Shown: positions 1-12,882, counted from the stretch's first letter. The stretch: 64,000 nucleotides of DNA from Niallia circulans (GCF_007273535.1 NZ_RIBP01000004.1:1650001-1714000), one strand, 5' to 3'. Numbers and translations are program-made. The notes: generated from the sequence alone by a model not told the origin.

Positions 1-240
1 TGCTTTAGTGTTTTTTTACTGGCTCACTAATCCTGTCGGAATCTTATCGACGGCATCATGAATCTATAACCTTCTTTAGTAAAGATTGAGTCTTTTCTAT
101 CGACAAGCTAAAAAAGGATTATCGTCCATTTGCTGTTTCACTTTTTTATATAGTATGAAAGCAATGAAAACGTGATTAAATTCACATATGGCAGTTCTTC
201 AATTTTTCGTCAAATTTCTTGAAAAATGGACGTTTATAAG

Positions 241-269
241 TTGAATTTGCTATGCGCTGGTGATAGAAT
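241..269 (+). promoter_or_regulatory. Sigma-A-like promoter of the cggR-gapA operon
   Basis: TTGAAT at 241-246 and TAGAAT at 264-269 are separated by 17 bases. Transcription would start near 276, upstream of the CggR operator at 306-341, so bound CggR would sit downstream of the start, as known in Bacillus subtilis. Confidence 0.6.
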
Positions 270-305
270 GAGTTTTGTAGCAGGAATGATTTTTTTTGGA
301 GAATG

Positions 306-341
306 TGGGACATAATATGTCTATGCGGGACTTCAAATGAC
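306..341 (+). promoter_or_regulatory. CggR operator (two tandem half sites)
   Basis: The sequence reads tGGGAC-N6-TGTC-N4-CGGGAC-N6-TGaC. It matches the known B. subtilis CggR operator pattern CGGGAC-N6-TGTC-N4-CGGGAC-N6-TGTC with two mismatches. It lies between the promoter and the cggR start codon, which fits autoregulation of the whole gapA operon in response to fructose-1,6-bisphosphate. Confidence 0.85.
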
Positions 342-371
342 CACCACTGTAAGTGAAGGGGCACCAAATCA

Positions 372-1388
372 ATGAATTCATTTATCGAGATTCAAAAAAG
401 ATTATTGCCTGATTTACTCGTAATTATGCAAAAAAGATACTACATTCTTCATCACATTAGCAACATGCAGCCTGTTGGCAGAAGAAGCCTTGCAGGAAGC
501 CTTGGAATGACGGAACGAGTGCTCAGGAGCGAAGTGGAGCTCCTAAAGGATCAGAAGCTTATACATATCAGTACTATTGGCATGACACTCACTCCGATTG
601 GCGAAGAAACTTTGGAAAGTCTTTCTAGTGTAATGAGGGAAGTAGCGGGTATTAACCAAATGGAGAAAGAATTAGAAAAGAAGCTGCACATTAAAAGAGT
701 CATAATTGTAGCTGGCGACAGTGATCATTCTCCATGGCTCAAAAAAGAACTGGGACTTGCAACAGCTCATTGTATGAAATCACTATTAAAAGGCAATAAT
801 ATCATCGCGGTTAATGGTGGAACCACTATGGCTGCAGTGGCAGAAATGCTGACGCCTAATATAGTGGACGGCGAATGGCTGTTTGTACCTGCACGTGGCG
901 GCATTGGTGAAGATGTTAAAAACCAGGCAAACACAATTTGTTCCATGATGGCGGATCGTACAGCGAGCAAACATCGTGTCCTGTATGCACCAGATGAGGT
1001 GAGTAGGGAAATGTACAAAAGCATCGTTAAGGATGCCCGCATCAATGAAGTTTTGCAGCTGATTAAGTCTGCTAGCCTGCTTATTCATGGAATTGGTGAT
1101 GCCATTACAATGGCAGAGCGCCGCAGTACAAGCGCAAGTGACCTAGAAAAAATCGTTCAGGCAGAAGCTGTCGGTGAAGCATTTGGCTATTACTTTAATG
1201 AAGATGGAGAGGTTGTCCATAAGGTTCAGACGATCGGCCTTAGACTTGAAAATCTTTCTACTGTTCCAAATGTAATCGCAGTTGCCGGAGGATCGTCAAA
1301 ATCAAAGGCTATTTCAGCCTACTTAAAAAAAGCACCACCATCTACTATTCTGATAACAGATGAAGGTGCGGCAAAAAACTTGATATAA
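372..1388 (+). CDS. cggR: Central glycolytic genes regulator CggR
   Basis: This is a 338-aa repressor of the SorC/DeoR-like family, the usual length for CggR. A winged-helix DNA-binding region lies at about residues 30-70 (RRSLAGSLGMTERVLRSEV). The rest is the sugar-phosphate effector domain, with AVNGGTTMAAVAEM and VPARGGIGEDV as recognisable loops. In B. subtilis it represses its own operon and fructose-1,6-bisphosphate relieves this. Its position immediately before gapA and the matching operator upstream support the call. SD-like GAAGGGG precedes the ATG by about 10 bases. Confidence 0.95.
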   Translation: MNSFIEIQKRLLPDLLVIMQKRYYILHHISNMQPVGRRSLAGSLGMTERVLRSEVELLKDQKLIHISTIGMTLTPIGEETLESLSSVMREVAGINQMEKELEKKLHIKRVIIVAGDSDHSPWLKKELGLATAHCMKSLLKGNNIIAVNGGTTMAAVAEMLTPNIVDGEWLFVPARGGIGEDVKNQANTICSMMADRTASKHRVLYAPDEVSREMYKSIVKDARINEVLQLIKSASLLIHGIGDAITMAERRSTSASDLEKIVQAEAVGEAFGYYFNEDGEVVHKVQTIGLRLENLSTVPNVIAVAGGSSKSKAISAYLKKAPPSTILITDEGAAKNLI

Positions 1389-1410
1389 CGGGTATTCCCT
1401 TTATATATAA

Positions 1411-2451
<1,041 letters not shown>

Positions 2452-2481
2452 TTTTTTGTAAGCTAAAGCCCTTAATCAAAC

Positions 2482-2512
2482 AGCGGAAACAGCTTTGTTT
2501 CCGCTCTTTTAA
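2482..2512 (+). terminator. Hairpin between gapA and pgk (possible partial terminator)
   Basis: Inverted repeat AGCGGAAAC / GTTTCCGCT with a 6-base loop followed by a short T stretch (CTTTTAAA). It may attenuate transcription into pgk and stabilise the abundant gapA mRNA. Its strength is inferred. Confidence 0.6.
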
Positions 2513-2582
2513 AAATTAGCTTTGCAATCTTAGTGGATATGGATGATAAGCTTAAAATAATGCAAGTGGAGGGTCTCATTTA

Positions 2583-3767
2583 ATGAACAAGAAAACGATT
2601 CGCGATATCGATTTAAAAGGCAAAAAAGTATTTGTTCGTGTTGACTTCAACGTTCCAATGAAGGATCAACAAATCACGGATGAAACAAGAATTCAAGCAG
2701 CTCTACCAACTATTAACGAGTTAGTAGAAAAAGGTGCTATCGTAATTTTGGCAAGTCACTTAGGCCGTCCAAATGGTGAAGTGGTTGAAGAACTACGTTT
2801 AACTCCAGTTGCTGCACGTCTTTCTGAGTTGCTTGGCAAAAACGTTGTGAAAACAGATGAGTCTTATGGTGAAGCTGTTAAAGCTGAAATCAGCAAGCTG
2901 TCTGAAGGCGATGTATTATTGCTTGAAAACGTTCGTTTCAATGCTGGCGAAGAGAAAAATGATTCAGAATTAGCAAAAGCTTATGCTGAACTAGCTGATG
3001 TATTCGTTAACGATGCATTTGGTGCAGCACACCGTGCGCATGCTTCAACTGAAGGTATTGCACACCATATCCCAGCTGTATCTGGTCTATTGATGGAAAA
3101 AGAGCTTGATGTATTAGGTAAAGCACTTTCAAATCCAGACCGTCCATTCACAGCTATCGTTGGTGGAGCAAAAGTAAAAGACAAAATCGGTGTTATCGAA
3201 AACCTACTTGATAAAGTAGATAACTTGATCATCGGTGGCGGATTGGCTTATACATTCGTAAAAGCTCTTGGCCATGAAATCGGATTATCTCTTCTTGAAG
3301 AAGATAAAATCGAGCTTGCTAAATCCTACATGGAAAAAGCAAAAGAAAAAGGTGTTAAATTCTACATGCCTGTTGATGTAACAATTGCAGATGACTTCTC
3401 TAATGATGCAAACATTCAAACTGTTTCTATCGAAGAAATCCCTGCTGATTGGGAAGCATTGGATATTGGTCCAAAAACAAGAGAAATCTATGCAGATGTT
3501 ATCAAAAACTCTAAATTGGTTATCTGGAATGGACCAATGGGCGTATTTGAATTAGATGCATTTGCTAAAGGAACAAAAGCAGTAGCAACAGCTCTTGCTG
3601 AATCCCAAGATACATACTCTGTAATCGGTGGCGGAGATTCTGCAGCAGCAGTTGAGAAATTTGACCTTGCAAGCAAAATGAGCCATATTTCAACAGGCGG
3701 CGGAGCTTCGTTGGAATTCATGGAAGGTAAAGAACTTCCAGGCGTAGTAGCTCTTAACGATAAATAA
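2583..3767 (+). CDS. pgk: Phosphoglycerate kinase
   Basis: This 394-aa monomeric kinase transfers phosphate from 1,3-bisphosphoglycerate to [11 protein letters not shown] near the N terminus, the substrate-binding [16 protein letters not shown] and the C-terminal nucleotide-binding GGGDS and [10 protein letters not shown] are all present, and the length is standard. An SD (GGAGGG) precedes the ATG. It is the third gene of the glycolytic operon. Confidence 0.98.
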   Translation: MNKKTIRDIDLKGKKVFVRVDFNVPMKDQQITDETRIQAALPTINELVEKGAIVILASHLGRPNGEVVEELRLTPVAARLSELLGKNVVKTDESYGEAVKAEISKLSEGDVLLLENVRFNAGEEKNDSELAKAYAELADVFVNDAFGAAHRAHASTEGIAHHIPAVSGLLMEKELDVLGKALSNPDRPFTAIVGGAKVKDKIGVIENLLDKVDNLIIGGGLAYTFVKALGHEIGLSLLEEDKIELAKSYMEKAKEKGVKFYMPVDVTIADDFSNDANIQTVSIEEIPADWEALDIGPKTREIYADVIKNSKLVIWNGPMGVFELDAFAKGTKAVATALAESQDTYSVIGGGDSAAAVEKFDLASKMSHISTGGGASLEFMEGKELPGVVALNDK

Positions 3768-6082
<2,315 letters not shown>

Positions 6083-6094
6083 TTGATCTATTAA

Positions 6095-7413
<1,319 letters not shown>

Positions 7414-7420
7414 TGAAGGA

Positions 7421-7503
7421 TGTACGGCTGAATTGTTTCGTACAAAACAGTTTTATACAAGATAAATTATGTAGTACGAAAACATGAGCTTAGTTGTACA
7501 ACG
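7421..7503. promoter_or_regulatory. Repeated GTAC-centred motifs at the left end (possible integrase arm sites)
   Basis: Related short motifs occur at 7421-7426 (TGTACG), 7439-7450 (CGTACAAAACAG), 7473-7484 (AGTACGAAAACA) and 7495-7503 (TGTACAACG). A further CGTACAAGAG lies near the right end at about 17258. Spaced repeats between attL and int are typical of arm-type binding sites. The function is inferred. Confidence 0.35.
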
Positions 7504-7512
7504 TTTTTGCTT

Positions 7513-7562
7513 AAAACCTCCTATTTATGTGTGAGTATTCCACATTTATAGGAGGTTTTTTT
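7513..7562 (+). terminator. Hairpin acting as terminator and masking the int ribosome binding site
   Basis: AAAACCTCCTAT (7513-7524) pairs perfectly with ATAGGAGGTTTT (7548-7559), with 5 further pairs (ATGTG/CACAT) inside. Seven T residues (7556-7562) follow directly and the int ATG is at 7563. The SD GGAGG (7551-7555) lies inside the 3' arm. The structure could end eno transcription and block int translation in any read-through RNA. Confidence 0.75.
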
Positions 7563-8477
7563 ATGTTGGTAAAAGATTTACAAAAGGAATTTAAGTTTGA
7601 TTTAGAGATTAAGAATTACTCCAAGAGAACCATTGCAACATACAATTATAATATTGACCAATTAATGACTTACTTGGAGGAACATTTTGGCTTTTGTGAA
7701 ATAGAAGAGATTTCAACAATGCATATTAAGCGTTTTGTACAACAACAATTACACTTAGGCAACAAATCGAATTACATAAATACCATCATAAAATCTCTAC
7801 GTGCGTTCTATAATTATTTGGTGGCAGAAGAATATGTTAGCCACAATATTGTGGAGAAAGTAAAATTCTTGAAAGAAGAGAAAGTAATTATTAAAACATT
7901 TACTGACAAAGAGGTAGCAAATATGATTGATGCTTATGACTTCAAAACTTATTTAAACGCACGAAACAAGGTAATAATTGCAATGTTTATTGATACAGGA
8001 ATGAGGATGAGTGAGTTAATAAATCTTCAATCTAGCTGGTTTAATGAAACGAATATAAAAGTATTTGGTAAGGGTGCTAAATGGAGATACGTACCAGTAA
8101 GCCTAATGTTAAAGAAATACATGATTAGATATGAGAGGTTAAAAGAAGGATATTTCAAAAATAAGAGAAAAGAATATGATAATTATTTTTTATCACGAAG
8201 TGGAAAGCCGTTAACAGGAGTACAAATCCAAAATATAGTAAGAAATGCAGGTGCGAAGGCAAAGGTTAGAGAAGAGATTAGGTGTAGTCCTCATACATTA
8301 AGACATTTTTCTATTCAGTCAAACCTTAGAAATGGATTAGATTTGTATAGTTGTTCTAGGATAGCTGGTCATGAGAATATTCAGATTACAAAGAAATATC
8401 TAATGGGATTAGAAACAGAAAACATACTAGAAATGGCAACGAAATCAAGCCCGTTAATGAATATAAAAAATAAGTGA
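7563..8477 (+). CDS. int: Tyrosine recombinase/integrase of the eno-targeting element
   Basis: This is a 304-aa phage-type integrase. A SAM-like core-binding domain occupies about residues 1-100 and the catalytic domain 110-300. All catalytic residues are visible: R148 (DTGMRMSEL), K170, H244 and R247 (PHTLRH), H270 (AGHENI) and Y279 (KKYL). The start at 7563 is chosen because GGAGG lies 7 bases upstream; an upstream in-frame ATG at 7527 lies inside the hairpin loop. It has no large N-terminal arm-binding domain. It probably integrates and excises the element at the eno 3' end. No excisionase gene is recognised. Confidence 0.92.
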   Translation: MLVKDLQKEFKFDLEIKNYSKRTIATYNYNIDQLMTYLEEHFGFCEIEEISTMHIKRFVQQQLHLGNKSNYINTIIKSLRAFYNYLVAEEYVSHNIVEKVKFLKEEKVIIKTFTDKEVANMIDAYDFKTYLNARNKVIIAMFIDTGMRMSELINLQSSWFNETNIKVFGKGAKWRYVPVSLMLKKYMIRYERLKEGYFKNKRKEYDNYFLSRSGKPLTGVQIQNIVRNAGAKAKVREEIRCSPHTLRHFSIQSNLRNGLDLYSCSRIAGHENIQITKKYLMGLETENILEMATKSSPLMNIKNK

Positions 8478-8487
8478 GAAAGAATAA

Positions 8488-8554
8488 GCGGGGTAGTTTT
8501 CACCACAATGCCAATGATGTAATACAAATTATAGATATGCACTACCAGCCCCGC
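8488..8554 (+). other. GC-rich hairpin after int
   Basis: GCGGGG (8488-8493) pairs with CCCCGC (8549-8554), with TAGT/ACTA pairing further inside. It is much richer in GC than its surroundings. No T-run follows, so it may be an RNA processing or cis-acting structure rather than a terminator. Confidence 0.4.
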
Positions 8555-8612
8555 AAGCTAGGTGAATTATTAAAAGACTTTTGGTTTGTATTATAAAAGT
8601 GGAGGTAAAGAA

Positions 8613-9365
8613 ATGGCTATACTTATTTGTTTCCTTATTGCAGGAGTGTGTTTCTGGCTAGTAGCATTAATAAATAAAGGTGAGGACAAGATTGAAAATA
8701 TTCGCCAATTAAGTGTTAATGAGGTTGTTAAGGAAAATAAAATTACAATTTCCAAAAGGTATGATATGAAGATGGTTTACACGCTAATTCATGATAACAA
8801 GAAAAAATGTATATGGGTTATCTTATATTCAAGACCAAAGGATTTTATTAAACAGTTTAATTATCAAGATATTATTCAAGTTGAAATGAAGGAAGATGAT
8901 GAAACCGTAAGTGTTACGTCAAGAACAAGCCAATTAGGTGGGGCTCTAGTTGGTGGAGCTTTAGCTGGTGGGGTTGGAGCTGTTATAGGTGGGCTAAGTG
9001 GAAAACAAAAACAGAAAAGAGCTGTAAAAAGTATTAAACTAATTTTAACAATAGACGATTTGGAAAACCCTATATACACTATAGAAATAGAGCGTTTTCA
9101 CAAACCAGCAGATACTAATTCAAGGGAATATGCAAATGCATATAACGTAGCACTTAATTGGTTTAAGCTTTTAGAAGTCATAATAAAACAGGGTGATAAG
9201 GAGTATAATGTTGAGCGGAATAAACAACTGATGAATAATGATGAAACAAAGATTTTAAATTCCTCTGTGGCTGATGAATTAACAAAACTAGCTTTGTTAC
9301 TAAGGGAGGGGGTTTTAACAGAGGAGGAGTTTAATATTCAGAAAAAAAGGCTACTGTCTAGTTAA
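8613..9365 (+). CDS. Membrane-associated protein with glycine zipper and C-terminal SHOCT domain
   Basis: This 250-aa protein starts at 8613 behind GGAGGT. Residues 1-20 form one hydrophobic membrane segment. The middle part looks like a PH-like beta domain and contains a glycine-rich stretch (GGALVGGALAGGVGAVIGGL, about 109-128). The last ~30 residues (ELTKLALLLREGVLTEEEF) match the SHOCT motif, a short C-terminal helical domain found on many unrelated proteins and thought to mediate oligomerisation. Its role in the element is unknown. It stands alone between the integrase and the repeat array. Confidence 0.65.
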   Translation: MAILICFLIAGVCFWLVALINKGEDKIENIRQLSVNEVVKENKITISKRYDMKMVYTLIHDNKKKCIWVILYSRPKDFIKQFNYQDIIQVEMKEDDETVSVTSRTSQLGGALVGGALAGGVGAVIGGLSGKQKQKRAVKSIKLILTIDDLENPIYTIEIERFHKPADTNSREYANAYNVALNWFKLLEVIIKQGDKEYNVERNKQLMNNDETKILNSSVADELTKLALLLREGVLTEEEFNIQKKRLLSS

Positions 9366-9370
9366 CATTT

Positions 9371-9407
9371 ATCAAGGTTTTTTGATAAAATCTTGATTTT
9401 ATTTATT
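9371..9407 (+). terminator. Terminator after the SHOCT gene
   Basis: ATCAAG (9371-9376) pairs with CTTGAT (9392-9397), followed by TTTATTTATT. The stem is AT-rich and of modest strength. Confidence 0.5.
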
Positions 9408-9427
9408 GGATATAAACAGAAACAACC

Positions 9428-9461
9428 AATATCCGCTCGTTTAGAAAAACGGTCGGATATT
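9428..9461. other. Hairpin upstream of the repeat-array promoter
   Basis: AATATCCG (9428-9435) is the exact reverse complement of CGGATATT (9454-9461). It may serve as a second terminator or insulate the strong promoter that follows. Confidence 0.4.
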
Positions 9462-9506
9462 ATATCATTTTTATATTGTAAAGTCAATTAATAATAGCTA
9501 AAACAT

Positions 9507-9535
9507 TTGACAAATATGCAGAATTATGTTATACT
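9507..9535 (+). promoter_or_regulatory. Near-consensus promoter driving the repeat array
   Basis: TTGACA at 9507-9512 and TATACT at 9530-9535 are separated by exactly 17 bases. The predicted start near 9542 coincides with the first repeat unit at about 9544, so the array forms the 5' part of the transcript leading into the gene at 10085. Confidence 0.8.
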
Positions 9536-9543
9536 ATATATTA

Positions 9544-10047
9544 AGCACGAAACACCAAACGCCAACACGAAACACCAAACGCCAACACGAAACACCAAAC
9601 ACGAAACACCAAACACCAAACACGAAACACCAAAACACCAAAACACCAAAACACCAAAACACCAAAACACCAAAACACCAAAACACCAAAACACCAAAAC
9701 ACCAAAACACCAAAACACCAAAACACCAAAACACCAAAACACCAAAACACCAAATACCAACACCAAATACCAACACCAAACACGAAACACCAAACACCAA
9801 ACACCAACACGAAACACCAAAACACCAAAACACCAAAACACCAAAACACCAAATACCAACACGAAACACGAAACACGAAACACCAAACACCAAACACCAA
9901 ACACCAAACACCAAGCACGAAACACCAAACGCCAACACGAAACACCAAACACGAAACACCAAACACGAAACACGAAACACCAAACACCAAACACGAAACA
10001 CCAAACACCAACACGAAACACCAAAACACCAAAACACCAAAACACCG
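9544..10047 (+). repeat. Hierarchical A/C-only short tandem repeat array (CACCAAAA and variants)
   Basis: About 500 bases are built from 8-mers (CACCAAAA), 7-mers (ACACCAA, ACACGAA) and related 6-mer modules (CGCCAA, ACCAAC). Fifteen perfect CACCAAAA copies run from 9628 to 9747. Shorter runs recur near 9816-9848 and 10017-10045 inside larger repeated blocks. The + strand is nearly free of T and has only scattered G, so RNA from it could hardly fold on itself. The minus strand reads TTTTGGTG, a telomere-like GT repeat with GG pairs. Long open frames cross it only because the units lack stop codons. It lies between a strong promoter and a Rep-like gene. Confidence 0.92.
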
Positions 10048-10084
10048 TACCAGAATAATTTACTAGGAAGGGAATCAAAGAATT

Positions 10085-11050
10085 ATGGAGAAGAAAATTA
10101 AAAAGTCAATATTAAAGAAAAAGTTGCTATATAGTAGTAAAGAAAACTACCTGCTAATGCCTAATGAGCTTATGGATATATTTATTAATGATACAGAGCT
10201 AAATGAAAAGAAAGCCCCTCATGTTGCTTTCGCATATACATATCTGTACTTTATAACATGGTTATATCGATATGCAAAATACGGTGAAATGACATTTGAA
10301 GATATTACAAAAGCATCGATATTTGAGGTTATTGGAGTTTCTAAGACTAGTAAAGAATATGACTATATTGTTAAAAAGGATGGGGTACTTGACCGTTTAG
10401 GTCTGACATCGACTTTATCTTACATAAATGCACCTATAATATGGATGATAAATAAAGAGGAAGGACATGGTTTTCCAGAGTTTTATTACTTTTATGAATT
10501 AGAAAAAGAAGTGAAAGATAAAATTTTAGAGGGTCAAACAACGAAACGCAGACAGATTAAAGAGCCACTACTAGCTACTGGTTTTAGGTATCCAAAAAAT
10601 GAAGATGGATGCGAAGAAAAATATAATGGAACTTTCTATGATGGTGGGAAGGAATACACACACATGGTTGGTTTTGATGTATTTATCAAGTGTATGACAG
10701 AACCAAAACTAGGATACGTAGCATTTTATTTATATGCGTTTTTAAAGGCACGTATTGGTGCAAACACAGTAGTAAATATTTCATTGGAAGGCATTACAAA
10801 GTATAGTGGGATTCTTCCTTCTACAAGAGATAAATATTTAAAAGAATTAAAGGGATTTTGTCTTATTGGTAGTTTGCCTGAGGATTTTTGTATAGAGCGA
10901 GGAGAGTACCATACTGAATCAAGTATGTATTGGATTAAAGATAGTGATGATTGGTTAATTGACCCTGATTACAATTTTCCAAAGCGAAAAGTATACCATG
11001 TTTCAACGCATACAGATTATGTTAAATCTAGTGATATAGGTACAGGATAA
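10085..11050 (+). CDS. Putative winged-helix DNA-binding protein, possibly a replication initiator
   Basis: This 321-aa protein follows the repeat array by 38 bases, with an AGGAAGGGA SD. Two regions look like winged helices: about residues 60-120 (FEDITKASIFEVIGVSK) and about 220-275 (LEGITKYSGILPSTRDKYLK). Two such domains in ~320 aa, with repeats upstream and an AT-rich segment downstream, recall plasmid replication initiators with iterons. I do not recognise a specific Rep family. A transcription regulator of the element is the alternative. The basic start (MEKKIKKSILKKK) fits DNA binding. Confidence 0.5.
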   Translation: MEKKIKKSILKKKLLYSSKENYLLMPNELMDIFINDTELNEKKAPHVAFAYTYLYFITWLYRYAKYGEMTFEDITKASIFEVIGVSKTSKEYDYIVKKDGVLDRLGLTSTLSYINAPIIWMINKEEGHGFPEFYYFYELEKEVKDKILEGQTTKRRQIKEPLLATGFRYPKNEDGCEEKYNGTFYDGGKEYTHMVGFDVFIKCMTEPKLGYVAFYLYAFLKARIGANTVVNISLEGITKYSGILPSTRDKYLKELKGFCLIGSLPEDFCIERGEYHTESSMYWIKDSDDWLIDPDYNFPKRKVYHVSTHTDYVKSSDIGTG

Positions 11051-11060
11051 ATGAAATAAT

Positions 11061-11184
11061 CTAAAAGGTATGATATTTGGTGTAAATATATATATATATT
11101 TATTTATTTAATTATTAATTTAATTATTAAGCATATGTACATATATATAATATATTAACTTACTTCGAATAACATACCTTTTAG
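11061..11184. repeat. AT-rich segment bounded by a 12-bp inverted repeat
   Basis: CTAAAAGGTATG (11061-11072) and its reverse complement CATACCTTTTAG (11173-11184) enclose about 100 bases that are almost entirely A and T (TA repeats near 11090-11150). This could be a DNA-unwinding element of an origin or the operator region of the Rep-like gene. Confidence 0.55.
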
Positions 11185-11639
11185 CATTAGGGGATTTTTC
11201 TGTTTTTTAATGTTTCATATAGATAAAACTATGTCAAAAGTTACTTTACAAAGTAGGATGTGTTAACTTATTTGGAAATAAATGCAAGATGATAATAAAG
11301 TCTTAACAATATAAATTTTTAAGGAGAGCAAATAGGATAGTGAAAACCATCTATGTTTGTTATTTTAGGATTTAAACAATTAACAGAGAGGAATAAAAGA
11401 CCTAAAAACATTGTGGCACTCTTAATAGGGTGCTTATTTTTTATAAGATAAATTATACTAGTAAATCATCTTTAAAACATTGCCATGTAACTATTAGCTA
11501 ACTACTGAGTATCTAACTTAATAATAGCGACCTTATTCGGAAATTTAAAGGCAAAAAGTAGGAAATTTGATATAATATTCTAATAGTAGAGAAAATTTGA
11601 GTAGCTTAAAATAAACTTTAATATATTTGGGGTGAAGCA
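11185..11639. other. Gene-free stretch inside the element
   Basis: I see no credible open frame. It holds a terminator-like hairpin at 11416-11442 and then AT-rich DNA up to the SD (GGGGTGA) of the nuclease gene. A short transcript ending at the hairpin is possible, but nothing in the sequence identifies it. Confidence 0.4.
11416..11442 (+). terminator. Terminator-like hairpin
   Basis: GCACTCT (11416-11422) pairs with AGGGTGC (11427-11433, one G-U pair), followed by TTATTTTTT. Confidence 0.6.
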
Positions 11640-12545
11640 ATGAAATACCTTCCATATGAGATTATAGAACAAATGATACAATGTTTCGGTAAATGTTTCC
11701 ACTATAAAGACCCTATGGCATCATTTATGCGGTCATGTGATGTACCTTCTTTAATTATCAATAAGTATAGAGATTTACCAAAGTTTGTTTGGGCAAGAAG
11801 GGTACTAGAAGATTTGTCTATCAATGAAGATGGATTAATTATTCAAAGGAAGTTGTTAACAAATCTTTGTAAACTTAGGGATTTACCTGACAAAGAGGTA
11901 CTAGATAGAAATGCTGGTTTAGATGCACTGAGGAAATTGAAAAGATTAGCCCAAGAAAATGACTTTATTATAAAAGAAGAGAAGGAAAAAGAAAATATTC
12001 AAAAAAAAGTAAATCAGGAAAAACTAACTTTAGTGTTACAAAGAGCAAAGCAACTAGAAGAATTAAGAACATTATTTAATAACTGTGTTATTGAAAAAAA
12101 TCGACAGAAAGCAGGATTCATTTTAGAAGACTTGCTAAAAAGTCTTTTTGAATTAAACGATATAGAGTATAGAAAATCGTTCAGAACAACTGAAAATACT
12201 CAACAAATTGATGGTTATTTTAGATTTGATGGATTTGATTACCTTGTAGAAGCAAAATGGCGAAAAGAAATTCCAAATGTGGCTGAAATAGCAGGATTTA
12301 AGTACAAATTGGAAACAAAAATTGATAGTACAAGAGGATTGTTTGTATCAATAAATGGATTTAGGGAAGAAGTCATTAAAGAGTTTAGTGGTAAGGGTAC
12401 AAAAATTATTTTTATGGATGGTCATGAATTAATGTTGATATTAGAGGGAAGAATAACTCTAAAAGATGGTTTAAGGTATAAGATTGAAAAAGCGGTTCAA
12501 TTAGGTGAGCCCAATTCACCACTGTATTTAGCTTCTGTAAATTAA
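11640..12545 (+). CDS. PD-(D/E)XK restriction-endonuclease-like protein with N-terminal helical domain
   Basis: This 301-aa protein has a C-terminal Mrr/restriction-endonuclease-like fold at about residues 155-275. The motif set is visible: E163 (GFILEDLL), D191 (QIDGYF), then E204-A-K206 (LVEAKW). Residues 1-105 form a separate helical domain of unknown role that resembles recruitment domains placed before nucleases in defence proteins. Residues 105-145 look coiled-coil. It is expected to cut nucleic acid. It stands alone with its own terminator, so it is either a stand-alone defence nuclease or a component needing a partner elsewhere. No methyltransferase is nearby. Confidence 0.75.
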   Translation: MKYLPYEIIEQMIQCFGKCFHYKDPMASFMRSCDVPSLIINKYRDLPKFVWARRVLEDLSINEDGLIIQRKLLTNLCKLRDLPDKEVLDRNAGLDALRKLKRLAQENDFIIKEEKEKENIQKKVNQEKLTLVLQRAKQLEELRTLFNNCVIEKNRQKAGFILEDLLKSLFELNDIEYRKSFRTTENTQQIDGYFRFDGFDYLVEAKWRKEIPNVAEIAGFKYKLETKIDSTRGLFVSINGFREEVIKEFSGKGTKIIFMDGHELMLILEGRITLKDGLRYKIEKAVQLGEPNSPLYLASVN

Positions 12546-12620
12546 CCAGCGAACATTACTAATAAATGATAACTTTGTTCCCATAAAATTGGGGTAATTG
12601 ACCCATCATACAAAGTAATA

Positions 12621-12648
12621 AAGACACCCTTTTAATGGGTGTCTTTTC
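12621..12648 (+). terminator. Terminator of the nuclease gene
   Basis: AAGACACCC and GGGTGTCTT form a 9-bp stem with loop TTTTAAT, followed by TTTTC. Confidence 0.8.
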
Positions 12649-12767
12649 GAAATCGAATGTAATATTACTCCAATTAAAAAAGGTAATAAGTATACTTCTA
12701 CTCCCACAATCCGTATGAAAAAAACTACGTATGAAATTAAAAAAAACTTAATAAAACTATCTTAATT

Positions 12768-12876
12768 GACAATGTTTCTACGTGTGATTATTGTGGTGAC
12801 AAATGAATATATATAGGGTTTTATTAGGAGATGGAAAAATTATGTAGGTGTAGCTTGTTTAAATTGCAAGGAGGAG
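12768..12876 (+). pseudogene. Possible HNH-endonuclease remnant
   Basis: One frame at 12768-12803 reads DNVSTCDYCGDK and stops. Another frame at 12820-12876 reads WKNYVGVACLNCKEE. CxxC pairs of this kind bracket the core of small HNH nucleases (CDYC ... CLNC), but the middle part with the HNH residues is missing. The second piece runs in frame into the next gene. The pieces are too short for certainty. Confidence 0.3.
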
Positions 12877-12882
12877 GTCAAT

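Larger units (their letters stand above)
1..371. other. Upstream region of the glycolytic operon
   Basis: No convincing gene is seen here. The last ~130 bases hold a promoter and a CggR operator (separate entries). The first 240 bases are AT-rich and show nothing I can name. Confidence 0.5.

Noticed and set aside
767..1088. Minus-strand frames over cggR and other glycolytic genes
   Set aside because: They are opposite strongly conserved coding sequence and have no SD or known family.
9544..10047. CRISPR array
   Set aside because: Units are 6-8 bases without unique spacers, and there are no cas genes.
9507..10101. Five overlapping open frames of 160-190 codons on both strands, with repeats such as TPKHQNTK
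   Set aside because: They exist only because the repeat units lack stop codons in these frames. The + strand start codons lie upstream of the predicted transcription start and no SD is present.
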